A stretch of DNA of 64,000 bases from Dyella choica (GCF_003977665.1 NZ_RYYV01000019.1:1-64000); one strand, 5' to 3'; counted from the first letter of the stretch, positions 26,217 through 35,267 are shown. Numbers and translations: made by a program. Notes: a model not told the origin generated them from the letters alone.

Positions 26217-27359
26217 CTAAGGTGACAGCTGCAGATGTTGATGGATCGATTCGGCCATGTTTTTCAGGGCGCTTTCGGTCCCTTCACAGGCGTCGTTGGC
26301 GAGCAGGACCATGCCTTGGTGCTGCCCCGGATACAGCACCACCTGACTGGACATGCCGAAGCTGCCGCCGCCGTGCCAGAGCATGCGCTGATCGTTGTCG
26401 AGTCCTAGGTTCCACGCCATAGCCTCGCCGTTGTCCGCGCTGCCGACCAGAGGATCGTGCGAAACGCTGATCGCCGGATCGCGGCTGTCCAGCTGCAGGC
26501 GCAGGTATTTCGCCATGTCTTGCGGCGTGGCGTAGAGACCCCAGGCCGCGCCGGCGCTTTGCGGGCGGTAAGGCACGCTTCGGCGATCGCGGTCGTAGCC
26601 GGAAACAAGGCGTGTGCGGTCAGCGGCGGCAATCGTAAATCCGGTCGAGGTCATGCCCTGCGGCTGGGTAATGCGTTCACGGACCAGTGTTTCGAAAGGT
26701 TTGCCGTAGATCTGTTCCAGGCCAAGTCCGACGACCAGAAAGCCCGCGTTCGAATAGGCTTCGTTGGTGCCCGGCTCGCTGCGAAGTTTCACCTCGTGCA
26801 GCGCCGACAGGAATCGATCACGGCCAAATCCCTGGAACAAGGCGAGCATGTGAATGGGGCGGGTGGCGTAGTTGTTTTCCGCGAACAGGGCGTCCGTGTC
26901 CGGAATGTCACGTGGCATACCTGAGCGGTGCGTCAGCAGAGTCCGCAAAGTCATGGGCTTGCCCTGCCAGGAGAGGTTGGTGTAGCGGCCCGGCAGATAG
27001 GTTTGGAAATCGCGGTCCGGTTCCATGCGGCCTTCGGCGACTGCTTGCGCCGCCAGTGTCGCGGTGAACGTCTTGGTCACGGAGGCGAGTTCGTAGATGT
27101 TCTGGCGGGTGGGCAATTGCGGCTTGCTACGCGAGATTGAACCGTAGTTGTAGAAGTAGCTGCTGCTTCCCTCGCGCACCACGACAGAAAGTCCCACGTG
27201 GCAGCTATTGCGGAATAAGTCACGGGCGGCCTGGTCGACCGCCCGATCCAGGGCTGAGCGAACCGGATTGTCGCTGAGTACAGGGCTTGCCATCGTTGAC
27301 GATTGAGTGGTCGTGCAAGCCAGCATTAGCGCGCAACTGATCCAGGTGATCTTCCGCAT
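26217..27359 (-). CDS. Serine beta-lactamase-like hydrolase (class C/PBP fold)
   Basis: A 380-residue protein with an N-terminal signal; the MLACT sequence around Cys15 could be a lipobox. The three active-site elements of the family are present: S93-V-T-K96, Y202-S-N204 and H329-G-G331. Members include class C beta-lactamases, esterases and D-aminopeptidases, so antibiotic resistance should not be assumed. The ATG at 27359 lies 11 bases after the stop of micro-gene B; an alternative GTG at 27374 overlaps that stop. Both arrangements imply one transcript from the sigma-54-type promoter at 27503. Confidence 0.85.
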   Translation of the reverse strand: MRKITWISCALMLACTTTQSSTMASPVLSDNPVRSALDRAVDQAARDLFRNSCHVGLSVVVREGSSSYFYNYGSISRSKPQLPTRQNIYELASVTKTFTATLAAQAVAEGRMEPDRDFQTYLPGRYTNLSWQGKPMTLRTLLTHRSGMPRDIPDTDALFAENNYATRPIHMLALFQGFGRDRFLSALHEVKLRSEPGTNEAYSNAGFLVVGLGLEQIYGKPFETLVRERITQPQGMTSTGFTIAAADRTRLVSGYDRDRRSVPYRPQSAGAAWGLYATPQDMAKYLRLQLDSRDPAISVSHDPLVGSADNGEAMAWNLGLDNDQRMLWHGGGSFGMSSQVVLYPGQHQGMVLLANDACEGTESALKNMAESIHQHLQLSP

Positions 27360-27370
27360 GGCTAGCTTGC

Positions 27371-27457
27371 TCACACCAGCATGGCGCCAAGGGTGGAGGC
27401 GCACAGCACCAGGCAGGCGGCAAACAGGCTGCTGAGCATCAGAGTTTCGAATTTCAT
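27371..27457 (-). CDS. 28-residue membrane micro-protein B
   Basis: The frame encodes MKFETLMLSSLFAACLVLCA then eight residues (ending GAMLV) and a stop. It is a paralogue of the micro-gene at 23922: same length, 21 of 28 residues identical, replacements conservative. AAGGAG lies eight bases before the ATG. It is the first gene of a transcript with the serine hydrolase. A perfect sigma-54 core is 46-61 bases upstream. One membrane segment follows a charged KFE start; two cysteines are conserved between the copies. Function is unknown. Confidence 0.75.
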   Translation of the reverse strand: MKFETLMLSSLFAACLVLCASTLGAMLV

Positions 27458-27502
27458 GGTGGTTCTCCTTGCGTGGGTGAATGGGGCTCTTGAGTGATAG
27501 AT

Positions 27503-27518
27503 GGCAAAGCCCGTGCCA
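27503..27518 (-). promoter_or_regulatory. Sigma-54-type -24/-12 promoter of micro-gene B
   Basis: On the minus strand TGGCACGGGCTTTGCC carries TGGCAC and TTGC at exact RpoN spacing. It shares nine consecutive bases and position relative to the ATG (48 bases against 47) with promoter A. Confidence 0.8.
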
Positions 27519-27584
27519 ACCTCTCAATGCCCTGGAAAGCCGCATTCCCAAGCCATTTGCCGCACTTTCGCCGGAACCACGGCG

Positions 27585-27630
27585 CTGTCCGCGGACGGTC
27601 GTCCGCGTTGTCCGGACGACGCACGGACGC
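27585..27630. promoter_or_regulatory. Palindromic upstream activator site B
   Basis: GTCCGCGGAC, GTCCGCG and GTCCGGAC words are clustered here, 70-110 bases upstream of promoter B, matching site A in words and distance. The divergent acyltransferase gene begins 92 bases beyond and might also respond. Confidence 0.6.
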
Positions 27631-27721
27631 CCGGCTACGCAACAGGGAGGATCTTCACTCCGGTCAGCGATCCGGTCCGCCTCCCGGTAACCAAACCTGC
27701 CCGGATGAGCACTTACTTCAG

Positions 27722-28903
27722 ATGAGTACACAAGGAAAAAAACTGGCGTGGATCCAGGCACTGCGAGGTATCGCGGCCCTGATGGTCGTGATGGTGCACG
27801 ACCGCGGCGCGCTGGTAGGCGACGGCGGCGCAGGGCGAATGGTTGCCAATGCGCTATTGCCGATGGCCATGGGGGTGGATCTGTTCTTCCTCATCAGCGG
27901 CTTTCTGATGGTGTTGACCACCCGGGATTTCGACGGCAGCAAAGCGTACGCGTGGGCGTTCACCGCCAAGCGGATCGCCAGGATCTGGCCCTTGTATGCC
28001 ATCGTGACGCTGCTGGCCATTGCCGTGGATCACCACGGCCTGCACGGGTTTGCCGATCGGTCCGTGCTACTGCCGTATCTGGAAGGGCTGGCTTTCATTC
28101 CGCACAACCCTGCTGCGTCCGGCCTTTATTTTCAGATGGCCGTGGGTGTGGCGTGGACCTTGTGCTTCGAGTGCTATTTCTATCTGGTGTTCGCTCTGTG
28201 CATGCTGTTCGGGCGCTGGCGCTACGGAGTGATGGCAGGGTGGTTCGCCTTGACCCTGATAGCGATTCCGGTTTTGCGCGGAGGCTACCATTTGGGAGTG
28301 GCTTCGCAGCCGCTGGTGGAGTGGTCAAGGTATGCCAACCTTGCCATCAATCCGATCGTGTGGGAATTCGTGTTCGGAATGCTCGCTGGCTGGCTGTATT
28401 TGTCCCAATTCACAATCAAGCGCAACGTAATGATCTATTCGAGCGTCGTGCTGTTGACCGCCACGCTGCTGATTGGATGGCACCGAATCGGCATGGTGAA
28501 TTTCTTCGGTCCCGCCGGCTGGGGCGCGCCGCTGACGATCCTGTTCTTGGGTGCCGTCATGTTGGCGAAGAACGGCGCTATGAGGGTTCCCGCGGGGCTG
28601 GTGTGGCTGGGGGAGGCTTCCTATTCGCTTTACCTCGTCCATGTCTATGTTTTCGTGCTTGCGCAGCGAGTGATGATGCCTATTCCGATGGGCGCCGATT
28701 CGTTCAGGGCGATGCTCTTTGTAGCGCGTCCCGTGCTTGCCGTTATGGGTGCGTGGCTGGTGTTTCGCTATGTCGAAGCGCCGGCCTCGGCATGGGTGCG
28801 CAAGTGTTTGCTTCAAATGACGCACAGGCGGCATGCGCAAAGGAGCTTGCCTGCATGGGCAGGCCCGGAATCATCCGCCCGTCGTATTTCCGACGGACCT
28901 TGA
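27722..28903 (+). CDS. Acyltransferase-3 family membrane protein
   Basis: A 393-residue protein with about ten membrane segments. The family opening is clear (IQALRGIAALMVVMVHD, with the conserved R and H), followed by GVDLFFLISGFLM and the C-terminal SYSLYLVHVYVF. Members transfer acyl groups to sugars, lipids or surface polymers at the inner membrane. The start at 27722 is inferred from alignment with the family opening; the ribosome site is weak, and a six-codon frame starting at 27704 ends on this ATG. Confidence 0.85.
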   Translation: MSTQGKKLAWIQALRGIAALMVVMVHDRGALVGDGGAGRMVANALLPMAMGVDLFFLISGFLMVLTTRDFDGSKAYAWAFTAKRIARIWPLYAIVTLLAIAVDHHGLHGFADRSVLLPYLEGLAFIPHNPAASGLYFQMAVGVAWTLCFECYFYLVFALCMLFGRWRYGVMAGWFALTLIAIPVLRGGYHLGVASQPLVEWSRYANLAINPIVWEFVFGMLAGWLYLSQFTIKRNVMIYSSVVLLTATLLIGWHRIGMVNFFGPAGWGAPLTILFLGAVMLAKNGAMRVPAGLVWLGEASYSLYLVHVYVFVLAQRVMMPIPMGADSFRAMLFVARPVLAVMGAWLVFRYVEAPASAWVRKCLLQMTHRRHAQRSLPAWAGPESSARRISDGP

Positions 28904-28914
28904 GCCTGGAAGGC

Positions 28915-29385
28915 TCAATGCCTGATCACGATCGTGCCGTACGTTTGAGGCAAGTCGCGCATCGCGTTCAAGGTATGCACCAGCTCGCGATAGCTGCACG
29001 CCAGTTGCTCGTACAGCGCCGCATAGGCTTGTCGGGTGACATCGGCTACTCCCTGATAGGCGCTACGCCCGATGGTGATGAAGTAATCCACGCTAACGCG
29101 CCGCCGCTCGGCCAGTCCCGGGAACAGGCCGGCAACCAGCAGGCATTGGTCGCCGACGTCGCGCAACGCGTCTGCACGGGCCCGGCCAACCAACTCCAGC
29201 GCGTGTAGCCAGTCCACGCCTTGTGCATGCGATAACAGCTGGTTGTCAGCCTGGTAACGTAACAGCACGAACACCAGGTAGCTTTCGCTCGACTCGTCGA
29301 GTCGCCGCCCGGTTCGTTCGTATGCTTCCTGCACCAGGGCCTGCCAGACTTCCACTGGCGTGCCATTTCGGAATGCGTCAAACAT
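28915..29385 (-). CDS. Unknown soluble helical protein
   Basis: A 156-residue protein starting at 29385 behind a GGGGGGAAAG site; the frame runs further back without a better start. It is largely alpha-helical (for example SESYLVFVLLRYQADNQLLS and VTRQAYAALYEQLACSYREL) and lacks a signal peptide. I recognise no family. It converges with the acyltransferase gene, 11 bases apart. Confidence 0.6.
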   Translation of the reverse strand: MFDAFRNGTPVEVWQALVQEAYERTGRRLDESSESYLVFVLLRYQADNQLLSHAQGVDWLHALELVGRARADALRDVGDQCLLVAGLFPGLAERRRVSVDYFITIGRSAYQGVADVTRQAYAALYEQLACSYRELVHTLNAMRDLPQTYGTIVIRH

Positions 29386-29501
29386 GTCGTCTTTCCCCCC
29401 GGTCATCCGACGCCTCCAGCGTAGCGCGCTCAGGACGCAAGTGCTTGGCAGTCGGGTAATGAGGCTGCTAAGGCTTTGCCTCATTTAACGTCCGTTAGGG
29501 C

Positions 29502-29581
29502 GGCTTCGTAGGCTGGGATGGCAATCCCAGCTTCGGGAAGCTACCTGCACAGCTGGGATTGTCATCCCAGCCTACGAAGCC
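29502..29581. repeat. GTAG-headed REP pair with extended arms
   Basis: The canonical pair (GTAGGCTGGGATGGCAATCC and GCTGGGATTGTCATCCCAGC, CTAC) is extended by GGCTTC/GAAGCC at its ends, giving a longer outer stem. Confidence 0.85.
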
Positions 29582-30119
29582 TTGAGAATGTGAATCGGGC
29601 GGCAGTCATGCTGGGCCCTATTGCTTATCTCCCTAGGACAATTTCTTAGGCGGCGTAAGAGCAAAAAAATATAGAGTGGAATTAGAGGCACTTGCGGATT
29701 GGCGCAAGCTTTTGCGCATTATGCGTATCACGTTTCCTACACATATTGCTCAGCAATCTCGGTCGTGCAATGCGGGCGACGCAATGCGAATGCGCCATTA
29801 GGGGCCGCACAGAAAATCTTCGTTGTGGTTGCGCCGGCAACGGCGCAAGCACGGTAGTGGCTTGTGCCGAAGAACTAGGCGGGTGCAAAAAAAACGCGCC
29901 TTGGCTGGTAGGGGAAACTATAGGTACGTACGTCTTGATAATGGTGGGGAATGTTCGCGGCGCGATTGCACGCGCTAAGTCGATGCGTTTGTGATGGAGC
30001 TTCTTCGAGCAAGAGGCTTGTTGCAGTTCGCACGGATGCTGTCGCTGTTGGTATTACCGCGGCTCTCGGATGGTCCGGAGTCGAAACCATGGCCACTTTT
30101 GTTTCTGGGGAGAATCAAA
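29582..30119. other. Gene-free leader region
   Basis: About 540 bases precede the secreted-protein gene at 30120. The sequence is less GC-rich than its surroundings between 29640 and 29770. An open frame at 29692-29994 has neither a ribosome site nor a recognisable product. I see no defined promoter or RNA structure. Confidence 0.4.
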
Positions 30120-31178
30120 ATGCAAGCTAAGTTCAAGTGCGCGCTTTTGGCTGGTCTTATCAGTGCTGCGTGTGTTCCCGCTGCTTTTGCGGCGCAGCCT
30201 GTGAATGTCATGGGGCAGACGGATGAACAGGTCGGCCCGATCGAATCGCTGGCACGCCAGTCGTGGCGTGAAGACATGGCGCAGATCGCCACGCCGACGG
30301 AAGGCTGTTTCCAGGCTTCCTATCCCAGCATCATCTGGCAGCAGGTAGCGTGCAAGGCGGTGACCCCGCACGTGCACAGCTTGCCGGCCAAGGTGAAGCA
30401 GAAGCATCTGCAGCCGGAGACGACCGGAAATGGCAACGACTACGTGTTGCAGGCACCGGGTTCGTCCCACATCAGCAAAACCGTCGGCAGTTTCCCGTCG
30501 GTCACGGGCGTGACGTCCGAACAGGGCGTGGGCGTTGCTTCGTTTGGTGGCGGCGGCATTCTTGGACCGAATGAATATTCACTGCAGATCAACTCGCAAT
30601 ACACGTCCACCACGTCGGCGTGCCATGGCCATTCCGGTTGCACCGTGTGGCAGCAGTTCGTGTATGCACCCGACTATGAGGTGCAGGGTGAAGCGGCCGG
30701 TTTCATGCAGTACTGGCTGATCGGCTACGGCGGTACCAGCTGCCCGAGCGGCTGGGGCAGCGATGGCTCGGGTGACTGCTATCGCAACAGCAATTACGTC
30801 GCACTGCCCGATGTGCCGGCCACCAAGCTGGCCAGCATGAAGGTGACCGGCTCGGCCACCTCCGGCGGCAACGACACCATCACCGTCACCTACGGCACCG
30901 CCGCTTACAGCGCCAGTGGCAAAGACAGCGTGGTTTACCTCGCCACCGTCTGGAAGCAATCGGAGTTCAACGTGGTGGGCAACGCCGGCGGTTCGGAAGC
31001 CGACTTCAACAGCGGCGCGTCGATCAAGGTGAAGGTTGCCGCCACGTATGGTTCCACCACCGCACCGTCTTGTATTGCCAACGCCGGCAGCACCGGCGAG
31101 AGCAACAACCTGAACCTGGGCAGCTGCAGTGCCGCAGGTGGTACTTCGCCCTATATCCAGTTCACCGAGTCGAACTGA
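30120..31178 (+). CDS. Secreted protein of unknown function
   Basis: A 352-residue protein with a good signal peptide (MQAKFKCALLAGLISAACVP, cleavage after AFAA). The start at 30120 is set by GGGGAGAATC upstream. The mature part is rich in Gly, Ser and Thr, strand-forming, with six or more cysteines likely to form disulfides (for example CHGHSGC and CPSGWGSDGSGDC), which fits an extracellular protein. I recognise no catalytic motif. A strong terminator follows, consistent with high expression. Confidence 0.65.
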   Translation: MQAKFKCALLAGLISAACVPAAFAAQPVNVMGQTDEQVGPIESLARQSWREDMAQIATPTEGCFQASYPSIIWQQVACKAVTPHVHSLPAKVKQKHLQPETTGNGNDYVLQAPGSSHISKTVGSFPSVTGVTSEQGVGVASFGGGGILGPNEYSLQINSQYTSTTSACHGHSGCTVWQQFVYAPDYEVQGEAAGFMQYWLIGYGGTSCPSGWGSDGSGDCYRNSNYVALPDVPATKLASMKVTGSATSGGNDTITVTYGTAAYSASGKDSVVYLATVWKQSEFNVVGNAGGSEADFNSGASIKVKVAATYGSTTAPSCIANAGSTGESNNLNLGSCSAAGGTSPYIQFTESN

Positions 31179-31201
31179 CAGACGGGTTTCTTCGTACCGG
31201 A

Positions 31202-31232
31202 AAGCCGAGGGGCAGCCCCCTCGGCTTTTTTT
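31202..31232 (+). terminator. Rho-independent terminator
   Basis: AAGCCGAGGGG and CCCCTCGGCTT form a perfect 11-bp stem with a four-base loop, followed by seven T. It terminates the secreted-protein gene. Confidence 0.9.
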
Positions 31233-31730
31233 GTGTTCTGGGGATTTGTCACGATCTAAGTGCCCTTTCGCGATGAACAAGCCATGCACGAAAAAGCCAA
31301 AGAGGGTTTGTTATGCTGCAAGCCGAGACTTGACCTGGATCGACCCGACTATGCCGATCTTTTTTGGCTCTTGCGCTGCAGGAGCGCACGCTTGATAGAG
31401 GGCGATGGCGGGACAGGGGCTGCGCATGCGAGACGTCCAACGTATTTTGTTGAAGGGCCATTCTGGCTGCGACGAGACAGGATGCACTAAAGATATCCGG
31501 GGAGCTGCCGATCTTCTCCTGACTGGTCTCGAGCAAGGGAGAGCTGGTTGTCCGATGATGCCGGGCAAGGACCGTTTTCCAGGGCTATTCCAAGACATCG
31601 ACGGTCCTTCGGCCATGTATGGGGATGGCTGGGGGGCTTGGTTGTGCAAAAGGGATAGGGACGTCGCATAACCCCTATATGCAGCGCGATCCATCACCTA
31701 AGAGGTTTCCCACCGGCGTGGGGCGAGTGA
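31233..31730. other. Gene-free gap
   Basis: About 500 bases between the terminator and the GGDEF gene. Open frames on both strands lack ribosome sites and recognisable products, and I see no repeat of the two classes found elsewhere. Confidence 0.45.
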
Positions 31731-32993
31731 ATGTCCTGGAAAGAAGTCCCTGATCTGCTGGCGGTCGGATTGTTGATCTACGCCTTTGTGACCGTATCGC
31801 GTCCAGTCGGCGGCATGACGACGCGCCTGTGGCTGGCGGGCTGGATTTGCGTTGAGCTGCATTTCGCCGCGTATTCGTTCCTTGACTTGCGGGGCCCGGG
31901 CGGCATGATCGCTGACGTAGTGGGCACGGCGTCGCTGGTGTGGTGCGCGGAATTGTTCTGCTGGTCGATGGATCCGCGCCTGCATCAATGGGAGAGCCGC
32001 CTGCTGTTCTGGGCCATGTCGGCCGTGTACACGCTTTATCTGGCGCTGGCTTCGCTGCCTGCGGTGCCGGAAGACCTCATGGTGGGAGCCGCCAGCCTGT
32101 TCGCCCTGGTGCCGCTGACCATCATTGCCACGACCCCGAATGCCGAGCGGCCGCCAAACCGATGGATCACGGTGATTCTCAATACGGCACTCGCGCTGGC
32201 CTTGCTGCATTGGCAGTTTTCCAAGCACGGCCCGGATCTGATGAGCGTGCTGCCGCTGTTCGTGGCCTATTTCACCTGCTGCCTGCAATTCTGCTTTTCG
32301 AAGCAGCGCCGGACCGGGGGCTTCGTAGTCACGCTGCTGGGCCTGTTGGCCTGGTCGCTGGTGTTTCCGCTCGGCATGGTGTTCGACATGTTCTATCCGC
32401 ATGTGCAGGTGGGCGCCGAGGTATGGAACTTGCCCAAATACCTGGTGGCGGTGGGCATGATCCTGCTGCTGCTGGAAGGCCAGTTGAGGCGTAACCAGCA
32501 TCTGGCGCAACACGATGCGTTGACCGGGTTGCCGAATCGCCGCCTGTTCCAGGACCGCATCATTGGCGCCATCGAACGCGCGCGGCAGCACAAGGCGCGA
32601 ATGGCGATGCTGGCGATCGATCTGGATGGGTTCAAGCAAGTGAACGATACCTTGGGGCACCACGTCGGCGACGCTGTTTTGCAACAGGTCGCGCGCCTGT
32701 TCATGACACGGCTGAGGCGGGTCGATACGCTGGCGCGTACCGGCGGCGATGAGTTTTCCGTGGTGCTGGAAGGGCCGATCTCGCGCAAGGAGGCTGCCGA
32801 TGTCGCCAGTGCCTTGCAGCAGCTGCTGGATACGCCTCTGACGATCGAGGGGCACACCATGCAGGTCGGCGCAAGCATTGGCCTGGCGATCTTTCCGGAA
32901 GATGCACTGACCCCGCATGGGCTTTGCATCCGTGCAGACGAACGGATGTACATGGCCAAGCGCAATGGCGGCTGCGCGGTGCAGTCGGGTTGA
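31731..32993 (+). CDS. Membrane-bound diguanylate cyclase (GGDEF)
   Basis: A 420-residue protein. The first 245 residues hold about seven membrane segments, and the C-terminal domain is GGDEF. The catalytic signature G338-G-D-E-F342 is intact, preceded five residues upstream by RRVD, a complete RxxD inhibitory site, so c-di-GMP feedback inhibition is expected. DALTGLPNRR and the DLDGFKQVND segment are standard. It should make c-di-GMP in response to a membrane signal. No partner gene is adjacent. Confidence 0.93.
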   Translation: MSWKEVPDLLAVGLLIYAFVTVSRPVGGMTTRLWLAGWICVELHFAAYSFLDLRGPGGMIADVVGTASLVWCAELFCWSMDPRLHQWESRLLFWAMSAVYTLYLALASLPAVPEDLMVGAASLFALVPLTIIATTPNAERPPNRWITVILNTALALALLHWQFSKHGPDLMSVLPLFVAYFTCCLQFCFSKQRRTGGFVVTLLGLLAWSLVFPLGMVFDMFYPHVQVGAEVWNLPKYLVAVGMILLLLEGQLRRNQHLAQHDALTGLPNRRLFQDRIIGAIERARQHKARMAMLAIDLDGFKQVNDTLGHHVGDAVLQQVARLFMTRLRRVDTLARTGGDEFSVVLEGPISRKEAADVASALQQLLDTPLTIEGHTMQVGASIGLAIFPEDALTPHGLCIRADERMYMAKRNGGCAVQSG

Positions 32994-33009
32994 GCATCCC
33001 TAGTGCGGA

Positions 33010-33375
33010 TTACGCGAGCTGTTCGTCCAGGCTGCGCGTCTGCGGCGTGATCTCGTTGCCGGTGTGCTTGGTCGACGCGGGCTCGATCAGCAGGATCCAG
33101 CATTCCTCTTCCGCTATCGGGTTGTGCTGAACGCCGCGCGGCACGGTGAAGAAATCGCCTTCATGCAGGTCAATGACCTGCTGCTTCAGCTCGATGCGCA
33201 TGTGGCCCTTCACCACGTAGAACAATTCGTCTTCATCGTCGTGCGCATGCCATATCAGCTGGCCTTTCAGCTTTGCGACCTTGAGTAATTGATCGTTGAC
33301 GCGGCCGATGACTTTGGGGGACCAGTAGTCGGTGATCCGGTCGAAAGTTTGCAACAAGTTCTGGGACTGGAACAT
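33010..33375 (-). CDS. Cupin-domain protein
   Basis: A 121-residue single-domain cupin. Both motifs are visible: WHAHDDEDELFYVVKGHMRI (motif 1 with H-x-H and E) and HEGDFFTVPRGVQHNP (motif 2 with the final H), so a metal site is likely. The start at 33375 gives the usual short N-terminus; an upstream ATG at 33405 is possible. Substrate unknown. It converges with the GGDEF gene. Confidence 0.85.
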   Translation of the reverse strand: MFQSQNLLQTFDRITDYWSPKVIGRVNDQLLKVAKLKGQLIWHAHDDEDELFYVVKGHMRIELKQQVIDLHEGDFFTVPRGVQHNPIAEEECWILLIEPASTKHTGNEITPQTRSLDEQLA

Positions 33376-33483
33376 GGTGCTGCCCTGCCAAGTGCGGGTA
33401 AGCATTGTCGCATGCCACCAAGTGGACGATGGCGAATGATTTTGAATTATGATCCTCGCACCCAATGCCGATCAGGGGATGGC

Positions 33484-34014
33484 ATGAAACGATCCAGGAA
33501 GGTATCGCTGGCCGTCATGGGACTGACGCCGCTGATGATCACCGCGTGCGATAACGCGCAAAAAAGTCAACAGATCTTCACCACGTTGGGCAACTGCGCC
33601 GAGGCGGGCGTGCCGGAGGCCAGCTGCGAGGCCGCGTATACGAAGGCAGCTGCCGAAGCGCCCAACCTGGCGCCACGCTATGCGACACGCGAGCAATGTG
33701 CCGAGGACTACAGCCAGGACACCTGCCACGAGAACGCTGCCATGCAAGGTGATCCAGTCTGGAGCCCCGAGATGAATGGGTTCCTGATCGGCCGTGTCGT
33801 GCAGGCTGGCAATACCGCTTACTATCCGGCCGGCCCGGTCTTCCACAAACGCGACGATACGGATTACTCCCCGCATTACGGACACGTCTACAGCGGCGGT
33901 ACCGGCGGGTGGCATGCCTCGTCATCCAGCGAGGCAGTGGGAGAAGGCGACACCATCGGGCGCGGCGGCTTTGGGCATGGCAGTGGCGAAGGCGGTGAGG
34001 GCGGTGGCGAGTGA
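33484..34014 (+). CDS. DUF1190 (YgiB-like) lipoprotein-like protein
   Basis: A 176-residue protein. The N-terminus (MKRSRKVSLAVMGLTPLMIT then AC) is a signal with a lipobox-like end, and the rest has DUF1190 features: repeated cysteines in CAEAGVPEASCEAAY and CAEDYSQDTC, and a glycine-rich tail. In enterobacteria YgiB is paired with YgiC, and the same pair is seen here, with a GTGA overlap between the two genes. Function is unknown. AGGGGATGG precedes the ATG. Confidence 0.85.
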   Translation: MKRSRKVSLAVMGLTPLMITACDNAQKSQQIFTTLGNCAEAGVPEASCEAAYTKAAAEAPNLAPRYATREQCAEDYSQDTCHENAAMQGDPVWSPEMNGFLIGRVVQAGNTAYYPAGPVFHKRDDTDYSPHYGHVYSGGTGGWHASSSSEAVGEGDTIGRGGFGHGSGEGGEGGGE

Positions 34015-35171
34015 AGCGCGTTGCCATTGAGCCACGAGCTGACTGGCAAGCGACCGCCCAGCGCTACGGTTTTCAGTTCCATTCCGTCGATGGCGAACCT
34101 TATTGGGACGAGTCGGCGTATTACGCCTTCAGCTTGCAACAGATCGAGCGTGACATCGAGGGGCCTACCGGTGAGCTGCATCAGATGGCCTTGTCGCTGA
34201 TGGACGAGGTCGTAGCGAGCGAGGACTTGTTGACCAGACTGGCCATCCCTGCACGCTATTGGGATTGGATTGCCGCGTCGTGGCGCCAGCGGCAGCCGCA
34301 TCTGTATGGCCGCATGGACCTGGTTTACGACGGCTTGCATCCGGCCAAGCTCTACGAACTCAACTACGATACGCCGACCTCGATTTACGAGGCGGCATTC
34401 TTTCAGTGGATCTGGCTGGAACAGCAGCAGCAGCGCGGCATGCTCGCGTCGGGTACGGATCAGTACAACCAATTGCAGGAACTGCTGATTCTGGCCTTTG
34501 CCACGTTCGGGAAGGCATTGCCCCGGCCGTTCTATTTCACGGCGGTGCGGCACAGCCTGGAAGACCTGGGCACGATCGAATATCTGCGCGACTGCGCCGT
34601 GCAGGCTGGTGTGCATGGCGAGATGATCGCCATCGAGGATATCGGCATTACGCGCCAAGGCAGGTTTACCGATCTGAACAACAGGGTCATCGGTTCGCTG
34701 TTCAAGCTCTATCCGCTGGAGTACCTGTTCAACGACGAATACGGGCCCTCTTTGCCGAGCTCCGGCTTGCAGTTGATTGAGCCGCCGTGGAAAGCCGTGT
34801 TGAGCAACAAGGGCATCATGCCGCTATTGTGGCAAAGTTATCCTGGCCACCCGAACCTGTTGCCGGCGCACTTTGATGAAGCGCCGGAACAGCCGTTGCC
34901 ACCGGGATGGGTAAGAAAGCCGCTGTTTTCGCGGGAAGGCGCGAACGTGCTGATCACGTTGCCGAACGGCGAAAGCATTAGCTCACCCGGGCGATATACG
35001 CAGTGTCCTGTCATTCGCCAGGCTTTCCATCCGTTGCCACGCTTCGAAGGCGGCTATCCGTTGATCGGAAGTTGGGTGGTCGGTGATACACCGGCAGGCA
35101 TGGGGATACGTGAGGACGCAACACTGATTACACGGGATACTTCGCGGTTCGTGCCGCATGTCATTGCGTGA
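34011..35171 (+). CDS. Glutathionylspermidine synthase-like ATP-grasp protein (YgiC type)
   Basis: A 386-residue protein of the GSP-synthase C-terminal-like family: YWDESAYYAFS, GRMDLVYDG, KLYELNYDTPTS, and the late KPLFSREGANV and GSWVVGD. These form the ATP-grasp core. It starts with GTG overlapping the DUF1190 stop, so the two are coupled. The amidase domain of true Gsp enzymes is missing, as in YgiC/YjfC. It presumably joins an amine to a peptide or protein end, but the substrate is unproven. Confidence 0.88.
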   Translation: MKRVAIEPRADWQATAQRYGFQFHSVDGEPYWDESAYYAFSLQQIERDIEGPTGELHQMALSLMDEVVASEDLLTRLAIPARYWDWIAASWRQRQPHLYGRMDLVYDGLHPAKLYELNYDTPTSIYEAAFFQWIWLEQQQQRGMLASGTDQYNQLQELLILAFATFGKALPRPFYFTAVRHSLEDLGTIEYLRDCAVQAGVHGEMIAIEDIGITRQGRFTDLNNRVIGSLFKLYPLEYLFNDEYGPSLPSSGLQLIEPPWKAVLSNKGIMPLLWQSYPGHPNLLPAHFDEAPEQPLPPGWVRKPLFSREGANVLITLPNGESISSPGRYTQCPVIRQAFHPLPRFEGGYPLIGSWVVGDTPAGMGIREDATLITRDTSRFVPHVIA

Positions 35172-35211
35172 ACGCGCAGGCGTAGTGCGTGCGTGACTGT
35201 TGCAAGGAGCA

Positions 35212-35243
35212 CCCGGCCTCTGCCGCGAGGCCGGGCGTTTTTT
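35212..35243 (+). terminator. Rho-independent terminator of the DUF1190 operon
   Basis: CCCGGCCTC and GAGGCCGGG form a perfect 9-bp stem with a six-base loop, followed by CG and six T. Confidence 0.9.
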
Positions 35244-35267
35244 CAGGCCAATCTGTTCAGGCCATCC

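Noticed and set aside
27704-27724. Six-codon frame ending on the acyltransferase start as a leader peptide
   Set aside because: It has no ribosome site and could be chance; recorded only in the acyltransferase entry.
29692-29994. 100-codon frame before the secreted-protein gene
   Set aside because: No ribosome site, odd composition with many Cys and Arg, and no family resemblance.
31698-32918. 406-codon minus-strand frame opposite the GGDEF gene
   Set aside because: The plus strand has an intact GGDEF protein; the minus product is low-complexity Arg/His/Gln-rich, typical of a shadow frame.
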